DNA of 64,000 nucleotides from Symbiodinium natans (GCA_905221605.1 CAJNDS010000846.1:360001-424000), one strand, 5' to 3'. Shown: positions 11,550 to 23,163, counted from the stretch's first letter. The notes: a model not told the origin generated them from the letters alone. Numbers and translations: made by a program.

Positions 11550-11772
11550 CCTAAACCCTAAACCCTAAACCCTAAACCCTAAACCCTAAACCCTAAACCC
11601 TAAACCCTACAAAATCCCCTACTTGACCGGGCCAAGATTCGATAGCCCTGTTGGCCACCCCGGGCTCGAGCAGCAAAACTTGTCCTTGGTAGTAAAGGGT
11701 TTAGGGTTTAGGGTTTAGGGTTTGGGGTTTGGGGTTTGGGGTTTAGGGTTTAGGGTTTAGGGTTTAGGGCTC
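11550..11772. repeat. Opposed telomere-like arrays around an exon
   Basis: A CCCTAAA array (11550-11607) and a TTTAGGG array (11695-11772) bracket the methyltransferase exon at 11684-11623, with only about 15 bp between each array and the exon. Confidence 0.95.
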
Positions 11773-14700
11773 ATTGGGGTTTAGGGCTTAGGGTTTGGGA
11801 GTTTTGGGGGGGTTTAGGGTAGCAAAGGGGCCTGGGTAAAGGTAGCCCATTTTAGATCATGTGTAGTGTACATGTACAATTGGCATTCCATGATAACCCA
11901 AAGCCTCACGAGAAAAAAACAACTCAAGACTAATTTTTCCAACCTGAGGCCGCTAAGCCCCTAGAGCCCTACCCCGTAAATAAACCCTGAACCCCACAGC
12001 CTAAACCTAAAGCCCCAAACCCTGAACCCCCTGATGCCCAAAACTAAGTCCTACAACCCCAAACACCGAAACTAAATCCTATTCCGGCCCAAAAAACACC
12101 GAAAGCCCTAGCACCACCTGCTAAAGCAGACAACCCCTAAACCCTAAACCCTAACCACCCAAACCTTACTACTGACAAAGCTCCGCCGGGTCGGCAGACG
12201 CGGGCCATCTCTACCAGTGCCAAGGCGGGTCGCTCCATAGCCTCAAGGTTTAGGGTCTAGGGTTTAGGGTTCTAGGTTTAGGGTTTTAGGGTTTAGGGTT
12301 TAGGGTCATAGGGATTAGGGTTGAAATCCGGATTAGTATACAACATAACGTATTTGCTATATGCTGTATATAGTACATAGTATATCGTATACAGTGTACA
12401 GCATAGTCTAGTATACAAACAAATGGAACATCACCAACTCACGCAGCTACTACTAAGATATTCCATCAGCAACAGCCGTGGAGGGAGAAATGCAGGAGGA
12501 GGAGGAGAAGGAGGAGGACAAAGACAAATAGTTATAATGCTTGTAACAAGAGTACTGGAAGTCATGATCGTAAACGGAAGTTTATTAGCAAGAAATCAGA
12601 ATATCAATAATGAGGAGATAGACATCACAATACCAACAAAAAACAGATGAACTTCATGATCCTGTGTATGCCCAGGAACACCGCGACCTTTTTCTCGGGG
12701 AGCAATCTCTGCTCCATCCTCGGGCCGGCCGCGTCCGGCGGCCCGCCCGGGGGCCGGCGGACGCGGATGGGCCCAGAACACCCAGGAGCCCGCGTGCATA
12801 CACACATGACATGGGGGTTTCCATGATTGAAGGGCCCAAAACACGGATCTACCTCTAGTAGGGTTCATGGTTGTAGACCCCTAAACCCTAAAGCCTATAA
12901 GCCCTAAACCCTCAACCCGTAAACCCTGAACCCTAAACCCTAGTTTTTGGAAGCCCCCCCCACATGTTCCAAAAGCAGCGCGGCAGGCTGCAGACTGTTC
13001 CAGCGGCAGACAACCTTTTTCAGAAATGCTGCGCCAAAATTATGTTGTTCCCTGATTGATAAACCTCCTACTTGATTAGGTGACTTAGGGTTTGTAATAT
13101 CAGTATCATAAGAATCCTGATATAAAAGCTCTGAACAGAATAGGGGTTAACAATCAGGGGTCTACATCAAGCAAAATATGTACATCTGTCTGTGCTGGTG
13201 CTCAGTGTGCCGGTGCTCGGGTGTGCCAAGTAATGACTGGTGTTTTCCACGGATGTCTTGGGTCGGGATCACCACGACATACTTCTGTGACTTCTATACT
13301 TCGCAAAAAAGCCTCGTCATGTAACATGAAGATCTTCAGGAAACGATTCGCAAAGAAGTGATCTTGATCCAGGGAGACATAGTCAAAGCCGCGACGGATT
13401 GGGTTGATGACTTCGAACCTGTCAACCCTTCCAGCAATTTCCAGCCGCAAGACTGCACCACGCACCAAGAAGGCAGGGACGGTACGTAGGTCTGTGCCCG
13501 AAGCCAGCTGATACGTCTCGGCCCTCGTCAATCTGCCTGGTCGATCTGAGAGGAAGTCGCGACAGCAACACTCCAGTCGAGCTAGCTCAGGCACAGCGCA
13601 AAAGCGTAGCGCAAGGCCCCAGGGACCTTGTTCCACGCGCTGATGCTTGAAGTCGTCTGCCATTTCAGTGGGTGAAGGCTGCGACTGCACCTTGCAAGCC
13701 GTCACGCCCACTGAGCACTGGATGGTGTGATGAGAATGCTGTTCTGGCTATGGTAAAGGGTTGCGTGGCCGTCATGTGGGTTGCAACATGGGTTTTACAA
13801 GTAACCACATACATTGGAGCAAACTCTGGACACTGTCCAGAGCTCGAGCCCCTCGCTGCGAGACATGGACGCCATGCAGCAGGGTGGGGGGGCGGGATCG
13901 AGGAAGGGGGGGGGGGGGGGGGGGGGAGGGTGTAGGGTGTAGGGTATGGGGTTAGTGGGTGGAGGGCGGGAGCAAGGTTAAGGGGTCGAGGCACCCTGAC
14001 ACCCTCAGCTCCATAAACACGACGCATGATAATGATAAAGCCAAGCCGCACACAAGCAGAGCGAGCCGAAAACTGTATCAAAGGAGTTGTCCTTGGCTTT
14101 AGGGTTTAAGGTTTGGGGTTTAGGGTTTGGGGCAGGCTTTCGATTTGAGGGTCTAGGCAACGCAGCTTCTCACAGAACTGTGCCCATTCCCCAAAAACAA
14201 TTCCCAAACAAAAGGGGCTTAGGGGAAACCCTAAGGGACAATTCAATTTTTCTCAAAAATCTTTATGGTTTCTTATGAATAGAATCAACAAACGTAAGCC
14301 CTAAACCCGAAGCTCTAAGCCCTAAACCCTAAGCCCTCAACCATAAACCCTAGCCCTAAGCCCTAAGCCCTAAGCCCTAAGCCCTAAGCCCTAAACCCTA
14401 AACCCTAAACCCTAAACCCTAAACCCTAAACCCTAAAACCCTAAACCCTAAACCCTAAACCCTAGCCCTAAACCCTAAACCCCCAAGTAGTGCCCAAGAG
14501 GCCGGGTAGGGCAGATGGTGGCCATCGGCCTCCACAAGGGTGGCCTCATAAGGCCGCCCCGGGAGCTTCTCCTGGCAGGCTTTCGGCTTTAGGGGTCTGT
14601 ACTGGGTCCTTGTTGGGGTGTGTAGGGTTTAGGGTTTAGGGTTTAGGGTTTAGGGTTTAGGGTTTCGGGTTTCGGGTTTTTAGGGTTTAGGGTTTAGGGT

Positions 14701-17700
14701 TTAGGGTTAGGGTTTAGGGTTTAGGGTTTAGGGTTTAGGGGTTAGGGTTTAGGGTTTAGGGTTTAGGGTTTAGGGTTTAGGGTTTAGGGTTTAGGGTTTA
14801 GGGTTTAGGACAACTGTAAACTTAACAGCCAACAAAGACCCAGATTTAGCGGTGTAGGGTTTGGGAGATTCGGGTTTAGGGAGTTTAGGGTTTTGGGTTT
14901 ACTGATTTAGGGTTGTTCAGGGGTTTAGGGTTCAGGGATGTAGGGTTTAGGGGTGTAGGGTTCAGTGGTTCAGGCTTAGTGTTGGGGGGTAGGAAGGACG
15001 CCGCGCCTATAGCTAAGGCAGCAAGCTTTCGGTCACCTGACGGTTGCCCAACACAAAGCTTAAACCAAAGAGTCGATATAAGCCCGAAATGGCATAAGAC
15101 AAGTAGACCTGAAATAACCTCATAAACTCATAATGAAATAAGTTCAACGTAAGACTCATTTCGCGCTTATTTGTGGTTGCATAGTATCTTCAAGAAGACA
15201 TTTGCCTCCAGAACGCTCGGGCACTATTTCTGGGTTCTTCTCGGCTCAAGCTTTAGGGCAGTTCTAAGGACTAAGCTATCACATCATGGAGACCCTGCCA
15301 TCAGCCCCCCTCATGGGTTAGAAGCATCCAAGACCACTGTCTTAGTTGTGCTTCAATCCCTTTGAATTGTTTTTATGCATAGGTTCCCGTATAAGGAAAG
15401 AAGTAACATTCAATTCAAAACTATTTCAAAGCACAACTCAGCCACTGTACCCTAAACTCTGCACCCCCTTGGCTTTTTGCAAATAGGGGATCAGGACCAC
15501 GATCGCTGGGTTGTTTGAGGCTGAGGGAAGAGGATAAAGGCGCTCGCGATGCATGTACCACGAAATCCCGAAGCCAAAGGCCCAAGTCGTACAACCTGCT
15601 CAGCTCAAGCCTTAGCCTGCACACCGTGCATGCCCCAAGCCAAGCCCTAAAGCCCGAAAACCTTGACGTCCTAACCCCAAGTTTAGGGTTTAGGGTTTAG
15701 GGTTTAGGGTGAAGGATTCAGGGTTTAAAGCACTACAAACTTTACCTCCCAAACCCCAAAACGCTGCAAATTCATCAGCTCAACCATCCCCACAGTCGAA
15801 ACCCAACCTATTGGAGCACACCCTATACCCTAATTACCCTAAACCCTAAACCCTGAACCCAACACCCTAAACCCTAAACCCTGAAACCCTGGAGAAATCC
15901 CTTGGCCCTAAAATGCAGCCGGACCTTTGCCACGGCCAGCATCGCCTCATTGAGGTCCACGCCCACGTAGCGCCGGACCTCGTTGGACCTCAGGTTAGGC
16001 TTAGGGTTTGGGCTTTGGGGTTTGGGGTTTAGGGTTTCGGATTTAGGGTTTGGAATTTAAGGCTTAGCGTTTAGAATTTAGGGTTTGGGGTTGAGGGTCT
16101 ATGGTTGAGGTTTGCAGGTTAGGGTTTAGGAAAAAAGGGTTGCAGGGGTTGCAGTGTAACAAAAACTTTGACTATGAGCGGTTGTAACTGTGTATCAGCT
16201 TACTTGTACCTGCCCATGAACCTTCAAATCGGATTCAGGGAATGGTGTGCTCGGGTGCTGCTTAGGCTTCGTGCATTTTAAACGCCACACCCCTCACATG
16301 TACCCATAGTGTATGCTTGCATAAACGTAGGCCTAAGCCTAAGCATCCTATCCTAAAAAACTCTAAACCCTAAACCCTAAACCCCAAACCCTAAACCCTC
16401 AACCCTAAACCCTAACCCTAAACCCTACGAACGAATAAACCCTACGAACGAATGGCCACCAAGCGATGCGTGGGAGGGGCTTATCCAAGGCCTCGAAACA
16501 GCGGCCAGTTCCCACAGCGACTTCGAGAACCTGGCAGTTTTGCCTACGAGCATAGGAGGCTGAGGGGTTCAGTGTTTAGGGGTAAGGGTTTACGGTTTAG
16601 GGTCTGTAGGGGGCTTAGTAACGTTCAGGGTTTAGGGCTTTGAGGGCTAAGGTTAAGGGGGCTGAGGGTGTTTTGGGGTTTTGAGGGTTTAGGGTTTAGG
16701 GCTTTTAGGGTTCAAGGTTTAGGGTTTAGGGCTTTTGGGGTTTAAGGTTTAGGGTTAGGGTTTAGAGAGTAACAGGGTTTGGGGGCTTAGGGTGTACAGG
16801 GTTTAGGATCTAGGGTAGCGGCTAGAGTGTGTTGAGGATATACTGTTCGGGGCTTTTTGAGCTTCGGGGGTTTGTAGGTCTACCCTGAACCCTAAACCCT
16901 AAACCCTAAACCCTGAACCCTCAACCCTAAACCCTCAACCCTAAACCCTAAACCCTAAACCCTTACATCTGCAGCGGCTTCAGAAGGAACACCGGCTCAA
17001 GGAAGACCCAAACCACACATCAGGAAGCGCAATGTTTTCAGTCTACGAGTTGCACAAACCCTGAACCCTGAAGCCTAAGCGCATTATGGTTTAGGGTTTA
17101 GGGTTTAGGGTTTAGGGTTCAGGGTTTAGGGCTCAGGGCGTAAGGTATGAAAATTATTTTACTTCGAACATCCCCACCCTCTCTTGGTAGAGATACTCGG
17201 GGGACACTCTGGGGCTGGGCACTCCAGGGGAAACTGTGGGGTTGGGCATTGGGCTGGGCACTGGGGACACTCTGAATTGGGCACTCCAGGAAAACTGGGC
17301 ACTCCAGGGAGACTCTGGGGCTGGCACTCCGGGATTGGGCACTCCAGGGAGACTCGGGGTTTGAGACTCTTGGGGTGGGCACTCCAGGAAGTCTGGGGTT
17401 GGGATTTCAGGCAGACTGTGGGGTTGGGCACTCCAGGGACACTCTAGAGTTGGGCATTCCAGGGACACTTTGGGGTTTGGCACTCCACTCCAGGGATGAG
17501 CGAGGAGTAGACCGGGCGAGGAGAAGAGTTCCGGGCGAGGAGAAGAGTTGAGTTGAAAATCTAACAACCCCACACCGCGGGTGGGGAAAAACAATCTTGT
17601 AGGGACTGGAGATACAGCTGAAACACTGAAACCTCATGATGTGGCCCTCGTCCGCAAGTCCTCGGCTATTAAGCCTATCGCCAAGCCTGTCGGTTTAGGG

Positions 17701-19148
17701 TTTAGGCTTTAGGGTTTAGGGTTAAGGCATATATCTCGTCTCTATAACTTCGCATGTTCCCCCTTGTACTAATTAACAGTCCTGCATAGGGATTCTACCA
17801 CCCCCTACTATAATCCCTACCAAGGACTGCTAGTATAAGTACCCTAAACCCTAAACCCTAAACCTTAAACCCTAAACCCTAAACCCTAAACCCTACCTGT
17901 ACACAGTCCACTGAAGCTGTGTCCAAGGCACCTCGCCGTGCAGGGAGCCCGGGCGGAGCAACTCCATCCGGAACTTGTTGGCGATGCCCTCCAACAGGGG
18001 GGGTTTTGGGTTTTAGGCAGCTTCCCTAAACCCAACTCTGACATAGTCCGAAACCCCAAGGTGTACTTTAGGGATTTAGGGGTCTAGAGGTTTAGGGTTT
18101 AGGGTCTAGGGTTCAGGGGCAGGAAAATGGCAACCCTAACCCTAAAGCCTAAACTTGAACCTTAAACCCGAAACCCTGAACCCTGAAACCTAAACCCTAA
18201 ACCCTAAACCCAGACTGAGGCCAGGGGAACAGCGCGGGACCTGAAAGGGGAGCCCCACTAGACTCGAAACCCGAAAAGCTAGGACCTGGCCCTGAATATC
18301 CTACAACAAGCAAAACAAACACTTAAAACCCTAAACCCTAAACCCTAAACCCTAAACCCTAAACCCTAAACCCTAAACCCTAAACCCTACTTAGCAACCT
18401 GAAGCCCCAAACCCGAAACCCACAACCCCCCAAGCTCGGTCGGGGCGTTGTGGCCTTCTCCAGGGGCTCTACACCCGCATCGTAGTTGGGCGCCATCCAG
18501 GTGTAAACCTTGGCTGAAAAGGGTTTAGGGCAAACCCTAAACCCTAAACCCTAAAACCCTAAAACCCTAAAGCCCTAAAACCCTAAAACCCTATAACCCT
18601 AAGCCCTAAGCGCTGGCGCCAAGAGGCGTCCATGCGTTGTGATTCCGTTGGCCGGCCGTACTTCTGCACGAAACGATTCACGCGCTCCTTTTGCGGTCTG
18701 GGGGGGAGGTGGAGCGGTGGGCGGGTTAGATGGTATGACGAGCTTCCAAGGGGCTCCAGGAAGCACAGAATGCACATATTTTCCTGACTTTAAACCCTAA
18801 ACCCTAAACACTAAACCATAGAGTTTTCGGTGGAGGCGCTTTACAACCTTTAAAGACTAAAGGCCCGGAGTTCGCGAAGCCGCCTGGGTCCGTTCGGGTG
18901 TGTTCAGAGTTGGCCACGGCTTTTGCATGCTAGTCTTTGCTTAACTTTTTGTTCGGAAGTTGTCTAAAGCTTCGCACTTACCCTTCCCTAATTCCGAAAT
19001 CCCGAAGTCACCCTACACAGTCTACTCGCTCCAGCTCCTCATCCTTGGCGAAGAACCAGTGGTACGATCTTGCAAGGCCCCACAGTGTGACTCCCTGCAC
19101 GACACCCACGGTGGCCAATGCGCCAGCCGCATGGTACCAGCGGTAGCC
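11623..19148 (-). CDS. OMS1/METTL-like SAM-dependent methyltransferase, at least ten exons
   Basis: Ten minus-strand exons join in consistent phase: 19148-19032, 18687-18628, 18508-18455, 17988-17932, 16530-16492, 15978-15925, 14571-14503, 14091-14050, 12241-12184 and 11684-11623. Exon 1 carries a hydrophobic membrane segment (AAGALATVGVVQGVTLWGLA). Exon 3 has VYTWMAPNYDAGVEPLEK. Exon 5 has motif I VLEVAVGTGR. Exon 6 has YVGVDLNEAMLAVAK. Exon 7 has the acidic motif LVEADGHHLPYP, exon 8 NSFDTVFGSLCLC, exon 9 VEMARVCRPG and exon 10 QVLLLEPG. These in order are the Methyltransf_11 hallmarks; the YD..A..YD block plus membrane anchor resemble mitochondrial OMS1-type enzymes. The substrate is unknown. 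Donors are GC, GT or GA; every listed acceptor is AG|G. All mapped introns hold telomere-like repeats. The 5' start and 3' end are not placed; the donor of exon 10 could be 5 bp earlier. Confidence 0.88.
12724..12767. other. GC-rich near-perfect hairpin
   Basis: The arms CCGCGTCCGGCGGCC and GGCCGGCGGACGCGG differ by one position and enclose a short GC-rich loop. It lies in the large methyltransferase intron, in a patch far more GC-rich than its surroundings. Confidence 0.75.
13202..13711 (-). CDS. Intron-nested ORF, F-box-like N-terminus
   Basis: An uninterrupted ORF of 169 codons on the minus strand, within the 1.8-kb intron between methyltransferase exons 8 and 9. The segment LRFCAVPELARLECCCRDF near residues 35-53 resembles the helical F-box pattern (spaced Leu/Val and a CxxF end), but the usual N-terminal Leu-Pro is absent. 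The remainder (RGAVLRLEIAGRVDRFEVI and further) is not recognised. The start may be residue 1 or the Met at residue 17, MADDFKHQ. Unlike surrounding genes it has no interruption and no telomere-like repeats inside, which suggests a retrocopied or recently inserted gene. Being unrelated to the host gene, it may be expressed independently, or it may be a long chance ORF. Confidence 0.5.
   Translation of the reverse strand: MGVTACKVQSQPSPTEMADDFKHQRVEQGPWGLALRFCAVPELARLECCCRDFLSDRPGRLTRAETYQLASGTDLRTVPAFLVRGAVLRLEIAGRVDRFEVINPIRRGFDYVSLDQDHFFANRFLKIFMLHDEAFLRSIEVTEVCRGDPDPRHPWKTPVITWHTRAPAH
14390..14485. repeat. Telomere-like array (CCCTAAA)n with CCCTAAG block
   Basis: A homogeneous CCCTAAG block (about 14350-14392) passes into CCCTAAA units, ending about 20 bp before the methyltransferase exon 14571-14503. 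Confidence 0.95.
14621..14813. repeat. Long telomere-like array (TTTAGGG)n
   Basis: About 27 TTTAGGG units in the intron upstream of the same exon, in the opposite orientation to the array on its other side. Confidence 0.97.
17190..17495. repeat. Minisatellite, GGGCACTCCAGGGA-type unit
   Basis: Degenerate tandem units of about 24-27 bp built around TTGGGCACTCCAGGGAGACT. The long open frames on the minus strand (repeats of Pro-Gly-Val-Pro) are by-products. It lies within the methyltransferase intron 16531-17931. Confidence 0.85.
17749..17839. mobile_element. MITE family A, copy 3, cut by a telomere-like array
   Basis: The left arm (ATGTTCCCCCTTGTACTAA) and internal AGTCCT/AGGACT parts are present, but the right arm stops at GCTAGTATAAG and CCCTAAA units follow directly. 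The last roughly 17 bp of the right arm are missing. Confidence 0.75.
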
Positions 19149-19230
19149 CTGGGCCGAGAACAGCTTCTAGTTGATGGTTCAGCAGTCGCCAAAGTAGAGT
19201 AGGGTTTGGGGTGAACCCTGTGCTCGGATT

Positions 19231-19343
19231 CCTCTTAGTACGGGCCCTTAGAAGGGGGACCCCTTACATGCCCCCTATATACCCGATTATGCAACCCAAG
19301 CATACATCAGAACCTTTTAAAGAGGGTAAGGGACCATGTTAAG
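19231..19343. repeat. Palindromic family D, copy 2
   Basis: It contains CCTCTTAGTACGGGCCCTTA at the left and GGGTAAGGGACCATG at the right, with the shared AAGCATACATCAGAACC core. Non-coding. Confidence 0.6.
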
Positions 19344-19589
19344 GGAGCCCAATGCCACAATGCCTCTGTACCTGTGCATTCTCAACCAGGCTGTAGTCAC
19401 GAAACCCTGAAACACCGCAGGAGGGTTCATTCCGCAGGTTTTAAGTATGGCAGCTCCTGCTAGAGCTGGTTGTAACCCGACATCCCGATATTTGGGCAAC
19501 TCACCCCGAAACACCTAACCAATCTAAACCCTGGTTTAAATGTGTGTGTGTGCTTAGAGAGACAGAGAGAGTGAGAGAGGGAGAGAGCA

Positions 19590-19827
19590 GGTGCATATAT
19601 ATATATATACATATACATTCATATGCATATATATATATAGCAGAATTATTCTTACGTGTATATACATATATATATATGTACACAGCATACATATACATAC
19701 AGATACATATATTCTGTTATATTAAAGTATAATTATATATATTATGTTATATTATATTATATTATACTATATTATAATATGTATGTATATATATATATAT
19801 ATATATATATGGTACCCCCCCCCCCCC
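19590..19827. repeat. TA-rich microsatellite tract
   Basis: Interrupted (TA)n and TATATTA repeats followed by a C run. Open frames here (Ile-Tyr repeats) are artefacts. Confidence 0.9.
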
Positions 19828-19910
19828 GTTCGCCTTGTCTCAAGTCACCCAGCTGCACTGCAAGCAAACTCGGTGTGCAATTAAGCGTAATTTCCTAGGG
19901 CTAGACTAAA

Positions 19911-20300
19911 ATACAACTAAAATCGCATACACGGGACAGTAGAAAAAACCAAACCAACCAAATAAAAAACCAAAAAAAAAAAAAAAAAAAAAAAAAAAAC
20001 AAAAAACAAAAAAAAAAACAAAACCAAAAAAACAATTTTCCGGAACTCTCAGGAATCCCTATGAGGCTTCTCCAAGAGTCCCGGAAAATTGGATACAACT
20101 AAAATCGAATACAAGGGACAGTAGAAAAACCAAAATACCAAAACCAAAAAAACCCAAAAAAAAAAAACAAAACCAAAAAAACAATTTTGCGGAGCTCTCA
20201 GGAATCCCTATGAGGCTTCTCCAAGAGTCCCGGAAAATTGGTTGTTTTTTTGGTTTTTTTGGTGTTGGTATTCTTGGTTTTTTGGTTTTGGTATTTTGGC
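19911..20300. mobile_element. Tandemly duplicated fold-back element with A-rich arms
   Basis: The block TACAACTAAAATCG ... GGGACAGTAGAAAAA occurs at 19911 and 20094. The block CTCAGGAATCCCTATGAGGC occurs at about 20049 and 20199. The arm CCAAAATACCAAAACCAAAA (about 20137) is perfectly mirrored by TTTTGGTTTTGGTATTTTGG (about 20281), so the second copy lies in a large hairpin. No ORF resembles a known protein. Confidence 0.7.
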
Positions 20301-20340
20301 TTTTTGGTTCGCCTTCACGGTCACGAGGCAACAACTACGA

Positions 20341-21060
20341 TTTTTTAAGTGTGCTTATGCTAATTGTGCTTTTCAGAAATAGTATACAAGTGGTCTTTCT
20401 AGTGCTTCAGAACTATTTGTTTCGTTATTATGCACGTAGAACCGCTTCGCTTCTTTTTCAACTAGTGTTTAGTGCATCTTTTGGTTGTACTCAAGTGTAG
20501 TAGACCTTATTCAGCCATTACTTGGTGCTCTGGTAGCTAAATTCGCATGGGTAATATTTGCCTGGTAAAAGCGATGAATTATCTAGAAACAGCATTTGCA
20601 ATACTTGTCTTGAGAAAAGCATTTATTGCTTAGAATTGTTTGCTTGAAAAGTGACTCCTACTCGTCCAGGGATACCCCAAAACCCTATAATCCAAACTTC
20701 ACCAGAGATTCTCCTGAAAAGCTTGCGCTTTTGGATGCTTTTTTGTATTTGTGAATTTGCTTGTGTATGGCCTTCACTAAGTACTTTTCTAGGATTCTTG
20801 TGCACTGTTTAAGCCTGATTGTGCAAGTTGTGTTTTCAAACATAGTATATAAGTGGTCTTTATTGAATACTTCAGACATCTTCATCGTTATGTAAGTAGA
20901 ACCGCTTCTAGTTCCATTATTGTGCATTTTTAAGCTTGCTTATGCAACTTGTGCTTTTCAAACATAATATATAAGTTGTCTTTATTGAATACTTCAGCAA
21001 TCTTTGTTTCATTGTTATGTAGGTAAAACCGCTTCCATTTCCGTTAGTGCATATTTCGTA
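20341..21060. repeat. AT-rich diverged tandem repeat
   Basis: Three copies of an approximately 120-bp block sharing GTGCTTTTCA, ATATAAGTGGTCTTT, ACTTCAG and GTAGAACCGCTTC, at about 20341, 20807 and 20925. A further block, TAGTTAAATTCGCATAG-like, recurs at about 20535 and 21133. No gene is seen. Confidence 0.6.
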
Positions 21061-21327
21061 TGTGTTTGAGTATGGTCCTTTAAATAGTATTCACTTGAGT
21101 CAAATTGGGCTATTTGCTTAATAATTGCTCTAGTAGTTAAATTCGCATAGAATCAAGAAAAATGTTTCACTATTTGATTAATACATTGCCTCGTACAAAC
21201 ACAATTGTATAAATGAGTTAGTTGCTCAACAAAACATTAATTGCCTTTAAACGCACAATTTGCATAGAAAAAACACAGATCTAGACATCTAAAAACAGCA
21301 TTGTCCGCTTCAGATTCAAAATGTAGA

Positions 21328-21418
21328 TTAATCCAATGCTGGCTTATCGGGGTCTGTGAGGTGGGTGTGCCAGTAACTGTCCTTCATTACCCGGTGATTT
21401 ACTACGCGACTTTTGGGC
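21328..21418 (-). CDS. Terminal exon of an unrecognised gene
   Basis: From an AG|G acceptor at 21419-21420 the minus strand reads 29 codons to TAA: PKSRVVNHRVMKDSYW then HTHLTDPDKPALD. Codon composition and the acceptor match other exons here. Its upstream exons were not identified; candidates lie between 21770 and 23620. Confidence 0.55.
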
Positions 21419-21904
21419 CTTCGTTGTTGTTTTTTGTTAACAAGGCCTAAAAAAGGCCTAAAAAGGGTAGGTCGCTGGGGGGGGTAGCATATATATATAT
21501 GTATATGTCATAATAATTGTATATTTATGTGTCTATGTGTATACGTATGTATGGGGAACTTTCCCTACACACCTGGTAGCTGTCCATGACCCTTCTCTAG
21601 TAATACATCTCGAAGCCTCGTCATCACAATGGTCCCAGTCACCTACCTTTGTTTGGGGATGTACGGTTTAGGGTGTAGGGTTTTGGGGCTTAGGGTTCGG
21701 GTTTAGGGCTTAGGGCTGAGGGCTTAGGGTTTCGGGTTGAGAGCCTAGGGTTTAGGGCTTATACTTCTTCAATTACCCCGGACCTTCACGGTTTCCACAA
21801 AGAGCTTGCGGAATCCCATGGCAGCTCTGTTTGTCTGGAGGGGTCTCTCGGGTTTCAGGGCGGCTTCCGGGATTGCAGGTTGATAGGGCTTGGGGAGAAT
21901 GGGC

Positions 21905-22037
21905 TTACTTGGAGGTACATGGTACTTATCAACAAATCAGAACTGTATTGGTACCCCAGTTATAAGCCCCTTAAGTGCCCTATTGTGGTCATAAGTACAG
22001 TTCTAATTGGTTAAGAAGTACCATGAACCTCCAAGTA
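21905..22037. mobile_element. MITE family B, copy 1
   Basis: Inverted ends TTACTTGGAGGTACATGGTA and TACCATGAACCTCCAAGTA bound about 133 bp of non-coding sequence. A second copy lies at 52164-52299. Target duplications are not obvious. Confidence 0.75.
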
Positions 22038-22606
22038 GGGATGCTCTCACTCATGTGGAGCCAAGAGGTGCAGGCTCTTGGCGTACTAGGGTGTAAGATA
22101 GGACTTTAGGGTTTAGGGTTTAGGGTTTAGGGTTTAGGGTTTAGGGGACCTGACGGGATGCCTTCCTGTGCAAGGTTTGGGGCGTTGTAGGGTTCAGGGC
22201 TCAGGTGTCAGGGCTTTATGCGGCCAGCTTGTGACAGGTTGGTCGATTGTACGCCGACGCTGTACTTGAGCAAACTTTCTGAGCTGCGCTTCTGCTGACG
22301 CGCCGAGGCTTGCAACGCAGCCCTCGACCCCGAAACCCTATTCCCTGCACAAATGCCTGCCCGCCAACAATCCCAAACTGCCAAAACGCACCTTAACGAC
22401 CCAAGCCCTCGAAGCCCAATCCGCAAGGACCTCAGCCCTAAGCACGCTTTATGATGTGTGTTGATGCCAAACCGTACACTCATTTGGGCTTGCTATATAT
22501 AGGGTCTAGGGTTTAAGGTTTAGGGTTTGCGGAATTTCAAGGGGACAACCCTAGACCCCAAACCACTGGGGTTTATCGGGTCTTAAGGCAAATCCTCTAC
22601 TCCATA

Positions 22607-22683
22607 TCACGGAAATTCTGAAAGGATAATGACTTCCTTGATTGCGCCTGGGTTCTTGTAGGTCTCCACAAAGTCAGAGTCTT
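22607..22683 (-). CDS. Coding-like exon ending in TGA
   Basis: The minus strand reads DSDFVETYKNPGAIKEVI followed by ILSEFP and TGA. The acceptor would be AAG|AC rather than the usual AG|G, so the left limit is uncertain. The product is not recognised. Confidence 0.45.
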
Positions 22684-23051
22684 GAGGGCTTGGGGTTGAG
22701 GCTCTTTGGGTTTTGGGGTTGGGGATTGTAGGACCCCTAAACCCTAAACCCTAAGCTCACAACCATGACTATCCAAAACCCTCCTTGAACCCTTAGCCTG
22801 GAATCCTCCCAGCAGCAACTTTGCCTTGCCACAGCACGCGACAGCAGGTCACTTCTTTCGTCCTGGCAAATGAGGGTTTAGGTTTGGGGCTTAGGGTTTA
22901 GGAGATAGTAGGGTTCAGGGTTCAGGGTTAGAGTTTGGGGAATTTCCTCCTAATCCTCATAGTGATTAGGCGAGGTACCTTATACTCCTTGTTAAAGGAT
23001 GATCATGCAAGGAGAACCTAGCTCATGCACAGGATGATGTATAGGGTACCC

Positions 23052-23163
23052 GGTTTAGGGTTTAGGGTTTAGGGTTTTGGGTTTAGGGTTTAGGGTTTAG
23101 GGTTTAGGGTTTAGGGTTTAGGGTTTAGGGTTTAGGGTTAAGGGTTTAGGGTTTAGGGCTAGA
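23052..23163. repeat. Telomere-like array (TTTAGGG)n
   Basis: About 15 TTTAGGG units. The following unique island (23164-23226) is coding-like on the minus strand (RRGLVTGG then a GCAAGT donor). Confidence 0.93.

Noticed and set aside
17154-17594. 146-residue Pro-Gly-Val-rich ORF on the minus strand
   Set aside because: It is encoded by the 24-27 bp minisatellite at 17190-17495 inside an intron of the methyltransferase gene.
19501-19898. Ile-Tyr-rich ORFs on both strands
   Set aside because: They derive from the TA-rich microsatellite.
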